From: Methanomassiliicoccales archaeon
GTDB lineage: Archaea > Thermoplasmatota > Thermoplasmata > Methanomassiliicoccales > JACIVX01
Assembly: GCA_028682925.1 (NCBI GenBank)
Contig: JAJRAG010000061.1
Span: 1-5,157 of the forward strand
DNA: 5,157 nucleotides
Reading direction: 5' to 3'
The translations under genes were made by a program, and so were the position numbers. Positions 1 through 5,157 of the stretch are shown one piece after another. The notes beneath the pieces were generated by a model. The model ran no database searches. It was not told the origin of the DNA and worked only from the letters and a program-made list of their open reading frames with translations. The stretch's first letter is position 1; each line of letters starts with the position of its first letter.

Positions 1-2
1 AC

Positions 3-3000
3 ATTCCCGTTCCCCTTTTGTCAAACAGGCTTCAAGCTTTCTCAAGCGCATTGTCGGGAGGAAGGAGCGAGTTCGAGAACATCGTGAGATATGAGCTCTC
101 AGCTCTTGCTCAGGATAGGGTGCTCAGGGGCTACGGCTCGGGATCGAGGGACGGAGAAAATGGCACAGGTCAGATTCTCACCAATCAGGATGTCACGAAT
201 GCTATTAATCTCGCTTTGCTTCTCGAGCAGCGGCGGTATTTGCGGAACGTAGATGAGGGCTCTCTGAGATCTCTCGCCCGTTCATTGTCCGACGGAGGAT
301 TGCTGCGAGCTCCTGGTGTCATTAGCGATGTCAGAATGGGAGGAGTCCTTGATCCAGCTGATCTTTTTCTTCGGTTGTATGACTCTGATGGATATGATAT
401 GAGGACCATATTTGCCGAAAGTCTCTATGCTATCTCGGACGTTCTTGTCCTGAGATGGCTGGATTACTTTCATATTGTCAATGTGCTCGAGTTCCTCGAA
501 CGTGCCAAGGAGTGCGTCGATATTGGGTTCTCGGCGATAATCGAGCATATCTTTGATGTCGACACTATGCAGGATTCCATGGTAAGCTGGATGAGCAGCA
601 GACTCATGCAAAGTGGCTATCCTGAGAGCGCTTATCGATGTATACACTACAATTCACCGGATGCAATCGTGGAAGTACCTGTGCATCGAATGGTATTCTT
701 CGACGAATCGAATGAGAGTCATCCAGTTGTCTTCAATGGTGTTCAAGGTGTAGACTTTTCCTCTGTGGATCTGTATGCATCTGATGCCTGGAAGATATTC
801 TACGTACAGTATAAATCTCAGACATTCGAGCTAGGACAAGTTTTTGATGATTTTGTGAAGTCACTGGCAATCGGCATAGCTTCGAATTCGAATTTGCCTG
901 ACATACAACTCAGGCTAGATCCAAGAGATCGCGAGGATTTCATCGATGATCTAGAGAGGCAGGTAAAAGGAGCGATTGTCGATAATGAAAACTGGATGGC
1001 GCCCGCAGTCGAACAAGCAAGGAAATCGATTGTCCTCGTTGACCAGATGGGGGAATCACTCTCGCGATTCATCACCCAGTATTGGCAGGAGATTCTTGGT
1101 AGAAACGAGTCCATAGATTATGCCTTCAGGACGTTGGCGAGAAACCTCGTTCAAGACAATCTCAATGCAATGCCCAGTATGAGTAGCAAAGCGGTAGAGT
1201 CGGCCGTCAACAGGGTCTATTGGGAACTCAAACTCTCGCGAACCTGGGGGCTAAGGGAGAACGTCGAGAACGCTTACGACACTCAAGTAATGGGAACCGT
1301 CGGACTTCTGAAGAGCGTGTTCAATGGTCTCGAATCGTCGTTTCCGCTGAAGAACGAAGTCGTAGGTCTCGTAGATGGCGTTGTCGGGGGAATGCCTAGC
1401 ATAGAGAATACGCTCTCGAGTCTTGTTCTGCGTCTTGTCTCCGATATTGGAGATTGTCTACAGTTTCGGGCAGACCGCGTCACCATTCCCGTCTCCATAC
1501 AAGAGGAGTTCAACTTCTTCTCAGATAGAAGGACCAAAATCCAAGAGAAGCTTGACCTCAATTGCTCCAGCTTCCTCGCTACTGATCCAAATGGGCTCGA
1601 CACAACTACTTCAAAGGACCGTCTGAGCGTCAACATCGAAAAGCCCTGGGACTACGATTCCAAATCAGAGTACTATCCCAATAGGCATCTTACCGACGTC
1701 GGTAACCTAAGCATGACCCCATACACTACCCAATGGCAGATAGACTTCGAGGGCAGTGTGAACACCACACTGGAATCGAAGTCTATTGGATACTCTGTAC
1801 TCGGCAAGGGGGACACACTCAAGGCTAGTTCACTCGTGTCCTTTATCGGAGATTTCACCATCGTTGTGAGCAGCTGTTGGCCACTCGTAGGTGTTCAGTA
1901 TGAATCATCCACCACTCTCCTAGCGGAGGTTGTCAAGTTCCTTGAAGTCATTTGGTCAAAGATTGCGGGAGGGGTGGGGTTCATTGCGGAGGGTCTGTCA
2001 AAGACATTCTCTTGCTTCCAGACAATCACTTCCTCCTTGCTAGCCTTTTCGGCCAGGGCAGTGGAATTCATTTCCTGTCTTCTTCAGACCATGGTCGAGG
2101 AAGTCAGAGGATACTTCGGTGGTGTCCTTTCTGATCTTCTAGGTTGGGTCGCAGAGGCTGTTTCGACGGCGTTGGGCACTATCTCTTTCAGAATCAGCAT
2201 GTTTGGACTGAAATTCTGCATAGAAACGAATGCTTTGGATCTTAGTCTCACAGGCGCAAAGGACATGCTGAAGATATCCTTCTCCGCCTCAGCCATGGGA
2301 GCTGTGATTTCGGTCTCCTCACGTTTCGTGGGTCTTGGATTCGGGGACTATGATCTGCTCACAAATGCGACCTTGTCGACAGACAGATGGAAGCTGGATA
2401 TTGTGGTCGATCCTCTGATGAAGCTGTTCAAGCACTTCGTTGAAATCAATGGTGTGTTGGACAAACATGTGTTCGAAATGTACCTTCCCGAGATCGTGAA
2501 CTATGATCAGTTCAGGCTGTCAGTACATCAAATACCGGGCATTGGAAATATCCTGTCCAATATTCCCATCCCCATACCTGGAGCATCTGGTTCGATTGAT
2601 GTTGGTCTCGTTGTCAAGTATAGTAGCCCTTTCATGAATACGCCGATGATCAATGAGTTCGAACAGAATCCACCCGGAGATGATTTCGATAGAGAGTGGA
2701 TCGAGATATTCAATCCTACTGACAAACCTTGTTCCTTGACTGGATGGACTATTGAAACGGTGCATGGAATCCAGAGAGTCGATTCGCTTGGGAAATCTTG
2801 GATTGCCCCTTACTCTCATGGTGTATATGTGCTCAATGGGCAGGTACTCGACAACGGAGGTGAGTCGAAATTTCCGCTCGCAGAATGCGCGATACTCAGG
2901 AATGCCAATGGTGACCGTGTCGACTCCACGCCCTGGACTACGGATTACTACAACGACGGCAGGACTTGGCAACGAACATACGATGGGTCGGATCGTTGGG

Positions 3001-3698
3001 TGTTCAAGGCGGAGACTTGCGGGATTGCCAACAGCAAGAAGACCGTTGTCCCGACGGAAGCAATCCAACTGAGAGAGACCCTTCTCAAATCCATTTCAGA
3101 CGCTGTCTATGATGTCACTAGATCGATTACCAGTCTGGCTGAGTTGGGGGCTTTCGCGAGACGGGTGATTGAACATGTTCTCGGGAATTGCCTCGATCTT
3201 CTATCCAACGCGATCATAGAGATACGATTCTATGTGGAGGTCTCGATCCAGGACATATCATCGACAGCAGGTGCCGGATTCACTCTAAGTCTTGTCGCAA
3301 CGGGCGATTCTCTCGAGAGTGCCCTCAGGTGGATAGGACAAACGATTGCTGGCGCGATAGAGAATCTAATGAATCCCTACTCTTCAGCATCGCAATCTCA
3401 TTCGGTGAAGGAATTGGCGGAGGATGTATACGTAAGAGCAAGCGCATTCGGTCGAGTCGGCTTGCCAAAGATGGTATCAAGCATGACTGAGAGTCCGGAT
3501 CTCAGATTCGATGCTTTGGTCGAAATCAACCTAGCGCTCTTGGGGGGAATGTTCGGGGCGAATCTAGGCAAGGAAGAGATCAACTTCGGCGTTTGCATAT
3601 CCGAGATGCCAGGAGAATTCCTGTCCCCTGTGTTTGGGATTGACTCCGACAAGCTCGCAGATCTCTGGATATTCAAAGCCCACATATATGAGACCTGA
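3..3698 (+). CDS. Large lamin-tail-domain protein, probably extracytoplasmic; 5' end missing (partial)
   Basis: Function unknown. The frame is open to the left edge (first full codon at base 3, reading IPVPLL). The TTG at 18 is only the first start-like codon, so the real N-terminus, probably with a signal or membrane anchor, lies upstream. Numbering from that TTG, residues 1-520 are mostly predicted helix. Residues about 535-632 are beta-rich and polar. Residues 635-720 are amphipathic helices rich in A, G, S, V and L. Residues 722-870 are beta-rich and include a proline-rich turn (IPIPIPG, 849-855). Residues about 876-1006 form a lamin tail domain, starting INEFEQNPPG and running through WIEIFNP and LTGWTI to RTWQRTYDGSDRW. 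Residues 1007-1226 return to helix plus beta strands, ending LWIFKAHIYET with no C-terminal membrane helix. LTDs are common in secreted or surface prokaryotic proteins, hence the inferred location. A distant relation to large secreted proteins encoded with archaeal pilus-type secretion genes is possible but unsupported here. The reading frame is intact throughout. Confidence 0.9.
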   Translation: MPVPLLSNRLQAFSSALSGGRSEFENIVRYELSALAQDRVLRGYGSGSRDGENGTGQILTNQDVTNAINLALLLEQRRYLRNVDEGSLRSLARSLSDGGLLRAPGVISDVRMGGVLDPADLFLRLYDSDGYDMRTIFAESLYAISDVLVLRWLDYFHIVNVLEFLERAKECVDIGFSAIIEHIFDVDTMQDSMVSWMSSRLMQSGYPESAYRCIHYNSPDAIVEVPVHRMVFFDESNESHPVVFNGVQGVDFSSVDLYASDAWKIFYVQYKSQTFELGQVFDDFVKSLAIGIASNSNLPDIQLRLDPRDREDFIDDLERQVKGAIVDNENWMAPAVEQARKSIVLVDQMGESLSRFITQYWQEILGRNESIDYAFRTLARNLVQDNLNAMPSMSSKAVESAVNRVYWELKLSRTWGLRENVENAYDTQVMGTVGLLKSVFNGLESSFPLKNEVVGLVDGVVGGMPSIENTLSSLVLRLVSDIGDCLQFRADRVTIPVSIQEEFNFFSDRRTKIQEKLDLNCSSFLATDPNGLDTTTSKDRLSVNIEKPWDYDSKSEYYPNRHLTDVGNLSMTPYTTQWQIDFEGSVNTTLESKSIGYSVLGKGDTLKASSLVSFIGDFTIVVSSCWPLVGVQYESSTTLLAEVVKFLEVIWSKIAGGVGFIAEGLSKTFSCFQTITSSLLAFSARAVEFISCLLQTMVEEVRGYFGGVLSDLLGWVAEAVSTALGTISFRISMFGLKFCIETNALDLSLTGAKDMLKISFSASAMGAVISVSSRFVGLGFGDYDLLTNATLSTDRWKLDIVVDPLMKLFKHFVEINGVLDKHVFEMYLPEIVNYDQFRLSVHQIPGIGNILSNIPIPIPGASGSIDVGLVVKYSSPFMNTPMINEFEQNPPGDDFDREWIEIFNPTDKPCSLTGWTIETVHGIQRVDSLGKSWIAPYSHGVYVLNGQVLDNGGESKFPLAECAILRNANGDRVDSTPWTTDYYNDGRTWQRTYDGSDRWVFKAETCGIANSKKTVVPTEAIQLRETLLKSISDAVYDVTRSITSLAELGAFARRVIEHVLGNCLDLLSNAIIEIRFYVEVSIQDISSTAGAGFTLSLVATGDSLESALRWIGQTIAGAIENLMNPYSSASQSHSVKELAEDVYVRASAFGRVGLPKMVSSMTESPDLRFDALVEINLALLGGMFGANLGKEEINFGVCISEMPGEFLSPVFGIDSDKLADLWIFKAHIYET
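1690..1705. repeat. Perfect 16-bp palindrome inside the large gene
   Basis: TTACCGACGTCGGTAA is a perfect inverted repeat with no spacer, centred between 1697 and 1698. The flanking bases do not extend it. It lies in the coding region (residues LTDVGN), far from any gene start, so a role as an operator is unlikely. It could be a chance palindrome or a binding site for a dimeric protein. Confidence 0.5.
2643..3035 (+). other. Lamin tail domain (LTD) within the large protein
   Basis: This is the only confidently recognised domain of the first gene. It shows the usual LTD order. An opening INEF strand is followed by a short P/G/D loop (QNPPGDDFD), then EWIEIFNPTDKPCSLTGWTI, which is the core W-[IV]-E-[IL]-x-N-x-[GT] motif plus L-x-G-W. 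Next come a strand with an aromatic-glycine turn (YSHGVYVL), a hydrophobic strand ending in N-x-x-G-D-x-V-D (ILRNANGDRVDS), and the closing G-R-T-W-x-R motif with a DGSDRWVF strand and T-x-G-x-x-N end. LTDs adopt an immunoglobulin-like fold and in prokaryotes are usually found in exported proteins, often beside enzymatic or binding domains. No nuclease, phosphatase or protease motif is visible next to this one. Three cysteines (in PCSL, AECA and ETCG) fall inside the domain; whether any pair is disulfide-bonded cannot be told. Confidence 0.85.
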
Positions 3699-3779
3699 AC
3701 CAAGCCTGCAGTGGGCGATCACAGCCCCCTTCTTCCCGCTCCCCAAGCTTCTTAATGCTCTTTGCAGATACTCTGCGCC
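3699..3779 (+). other. Short intergenic gap
   Basis: These 81 bases separate the TGA of the large gene from the ATG of the channel gene. They contain a pyrimidine-rich stretch at about 3725-3744 (mostly C with some T) directly before the promoter-like element. There is no strong hairpin and no long T-run, so no terminator can be called. Small frames passing through here carry no recognisable protein. Confidence 0.6.
3745..3756 (+). promoter_or_regulatory. Putative archaeal BRE/TATA promoter for the channel gene
   Basis: AAGCTTCTTAAT resembles a purine-led BRE followed by a weak TATA box (CTTAAT or TTCTTAAT). Its centre lies about 27 bases before the ATG at 3780. That is the spacing at which archaeal RNA polymerase usually starts, so the transcript would begin at or next to the start codon (leaderless). 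The absence of any Shine-Dalgarno-like sequence just before 3780 fits this. The TATA match is imperfect, so the call is moderate. Confidence 0.45.
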
Positions 3780-5108
3780 ATGGGTCCTTTGCCTACCGCA
3801 ATCTCACTGGCGATTGGAGATTCCCAATGGATGCAGGACTATGGTTGGGCCATTCTTGCGGTCGTGGCTCTACTCACAATTTCCCTATACATATGGTCAT
3901 ATGTTTCGAAGCACTTCGAGAAGATGAAAAGGAAAGAAGGCAAGTACCTGGATTCAGACGTTATTGAATTCCTAAGTCTTGTCGTCAAGGCCGTGATAAT
4001 CATCGTCCTGGTGTTTTCTGCGATCTACGTTGCCTCAGTGATATCTCCTTACTTCAGGGAAAACGTATGGGAGAGCCTGATTGGGTACATCTTGGAGATA
4101 ATTCTTATCATAGTCGTTATCCTGCTGGCCATGCTCTTCGTCCGGATTCTCCGTCGGCTCGCAAGGAGAGCAAGGATAAAGTCGACGACAGGTGAGACAC
4201 TTCATACGAGCGCCGTTGAGTTCACGAGTCTGTTCCTGAGTTATCTTGTGTACATCATTGGCGCCATCATTGTCATCACGATTGCGCTCGCCATGATTCC
4301 TGGCGTCGATCCCATCTCAGAACTTGGTGATTTTCTCCAGAACAACATACCGGGAATAGGCTCGACGATCATTATCCTAGTTGCTGTTTTTTTCATCGTC
4401 AGATTGATCGAAGCGATTCTTGAGGACTTCAAGTTCAGGACCAAGAAGTTCAACCCACAAGCGATCGATCTCTTCAAGGTTACCATAAAGTACGCCCTAT
4501 ATCTGATCGCAGTCCTGACCGCCATCTTCAGCATTCTTTCCTTCATGGGGTTGCCTTCCGTCGGTCTTGTCCTTGTGGTCATCACATTCATATTCGTATG
4601 CCTTGGAATCGCGCTTTCCTACCCGACGATAAGGAACATAATCTCAGGACTGTCGATAATGGACGTTAGCCCATTCGAGACGGGAGATAGAGTGAGAATA
4701 TGTGGCGATCTTGTATGCGACGTCGTGGAGCGAGGATTGATTTTTACTCGAGTGAGGACCCTGGAAGGAGAGATAGTCGACGTGCCGAACAGTGAGCTCT
4801 TCGAAGACAAGATATTCAACTACACGCGATCAGGCACCTATGGGATATCTGTAACCTTTGATGTCTCTTACGAGACCTCGCACGCTGAGGTGGAGAAGTA
4901 TGTGATGTCAGCAGTCGACGAAGTTGACGGCGTCGTTGAGGATCCGAAACCTTCTGTATTCGCAACGGAGATTGGTGAGAACAGGATAAAGTACGACGTT
5001 GTTGTCTATTCGAATGACGTCATGAAAGAGCGGAAAATGCGCTCAGATCTCATCTTCAAGATTCAGGATATATTCCAGGCGAATGGGCATATGGTCCTAT
5101 TTGAATAG
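3780..5108 (+). CDS. MscS-family small-conductance mechanosensitive ion channel
   Basis: This is a membrane channel that opens under bilayer tension and releases solutes during hypo-osmotic shock. Numbering from ATG 3780 (442 residues), likely membrane segments are about 22-42, 62-88, 100-122, 148-174, 194-213, 235-256 and the pore helix at 259-293. That gives four more than the three of E. coli MscS. The pore segment reads GIALSYPTIRNIISGLSIM. The MscS beta-domain follows (296-350): PFETGDRVRI, then TRVRTLEGEIVDVPNSEL, matching the family's PFxxGDxV and VPN motifs. The alpha/beta C-terminal domain (351-438) ends just after QANGHMVLFE, with no extra cytoplasmic tail. Start choice: ATG 3780 fits the upstream promoter as a leaderless start. 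A TTG at 3762 would add six residues. ATG 3831 has a weak GGAGA at 3816-3820 and would leave TM1 almost at the N-terminus. Unusual feature: a proline (P282) sits where MscS has its kink glycine. Family assignment is firm; gating behaviour and ion preference cannot be read from sequence. Confidence 0.93.
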   Translation: MGPLPTAISLAIGDSQWMQDYGWAILAVVALLTISLYIWSYVSKHFEKMKRKEGKYLDSDVIEFLSLVVKAVIIIVLVFSAIYVASVISPYFRENVWESLIGYILEIILIIVVILLAMLFVRILRRLARRARIKSTTGETLHTSAVEFTSLFLSYLVYIIGAIIVITIALAMIPGVDPISELGDFLQNNIPGIGSTIIILVAVFFIVRLIEAILEDFKFRTKKFNPQAIDLFKVTIKYALYLIAVLTAIFSILSFMGLPSVGLVLVVITFIFVCLGIALSYPTIRNIISGLSIMDVSPFETGDRVRICGDLVCDVVERGLIFTRVRTLEGEIVDVPNSELFEDKIFNYTRSGTYGISVTFDVSYETSHAEVEKYVMSAVDEVDGVVEDPKPSVFATEIGENRIKYDVVVYSNDVMKERKMRSDLIFKIQDIFQANGHMVLFE

Positions 5109-5115
5109 GACGGAC

Positions 5116-5157
5116 ATGCAATCTAATGATCGGGCAGGACTCGCTCATAGCATGCGT
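5116..5157 (+). CDS. Possible start of a further gene, cut by the right edge
   Basis: An ATG at 5116 opens a frame that stays open for the remaining 14 codons (MQSNDRAGLAHSMR). An AGGA at 5107-5110, overlapping the channel gene's stop codon, sits five bases before it and could be a Shine-Dalgarno site, implying translation coupled to the channel gene. A second ATG at 5126, in another frame, is also open to the edge. The fragment is too short to recognise any family, and a non-coding spacer is equally possible. Confidence 0.22.
   Translation, partial: MQSNDRAGLAHSMR

Noticed and set aside
18..20. TTG at 18 as the genuine start of the large protein
   Set aside because: The frame continues upstream to the window edge without a stop, there is no Shine-Dalgarno or promoter signal in the preceding bases, and an exported protein would need an N-terminal signal that is absent here.
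2520..3068. A 182-codon open frame on the - strand opposite the LTD region
   Set aside because: It lies wholly antisense to the clearly coding lamin tail domain, its product has no recognisable domain, and it looks like a by-product of codon bias in the + strand gene.
2752..3072. A 106-codon + strand frame overlapping the LTD
   Set aside because: It is out of frame with a well-supported domain, and its translation is rich in Arg, Ser, Met and Gly as expected from a shifted frame.
3725..3750. Pyrimidine-rich tract as a transcription terminator
   Set aside because: It is mainly C rather than T, has no stem-loop before it, and runs straight into the promoter-like element.
3816..3833. GGAGA plus ATG at 3831 as the channel start
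   Set aside because: The spacing of about 10 bases is loose, and in-frame coding potential with an upstream ATG matched to a promoter favours 3780. It remains a possible alternative.
3634..3967. Small + strand frames spanning the gap between the two genes, including ATGs at 3688 and 3755
   Set aside because: They overlap the end of the large gene, the promoter-like element and the channel's first membrane helix. Their translations show no family or signal peptide, and no convincing ribosome binding site precedes either ATG.
2540..4390. Shared IPGIG peptide in both proteins (near 2532 and near 4349)
   Set aside because: It is five residues of common turn-forming composition in unrelated contexts, a loop before IPIPIPG in one and a membrane-edge loop in the other, so most likely coincidence.

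Overview
The window looks archaeal, most likely from a Thermoplasmatota-like euryarchaeon. This is inferred from three things: an intermediate base composition with frequent AGA/AGG and ATA codons; a promoter-like BRE/TATA element placed so that the second gene would be transcribed leaderless from its ATG; and the type of proteins present. No rRNA, tRNA, CRISPR array, insertion sequence or plasmid signal is visible, so the taxonomic call is tentative.

The layout is simple, with everything supportable on the + strand. Positions 3-3698 hold one very long reading frame that is still open at the left edge, so the gene's true N-terminus lies outside the window. It encodes a large protein of at least 1231 residues. 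A helix-rich N-terminal half is followed by a beta-rich block, a run of amphipathic helices and a second beta-rich block. A well-formed lamin tail domain (LTD) comes next, and then a final helix-plus-beta block that may duplicate the one before the LTD. The architecture suggests an extracytoplasmic (cell-surface) protein, but no membrane anchor is seen inside the window.

Positions 3699-3779 are a short intergenic gap with a pyrimidine-rich tract and a plausible archaeal promoter. Positions 3780-5108 encode a 442-residue MscS-family mechanosensitive channel. It has about seven membrane segments, a recognisable pore helix, the MscS beta-domain with its VPN motif, and the C-terminal alpha/beta domain. 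The last 49 bases hold at most the first codons of a further gene.

The two complete or nearly complete genes are co-directional, but the second seems to have its own promoter. A functional link between the surface LTD protein and the channel is possible, through envelope integrity or osmotic stress, but it rests only on adjacency. The least described element is the large LTD protein; the rest is an ordinary chromosomal neighbourhood.
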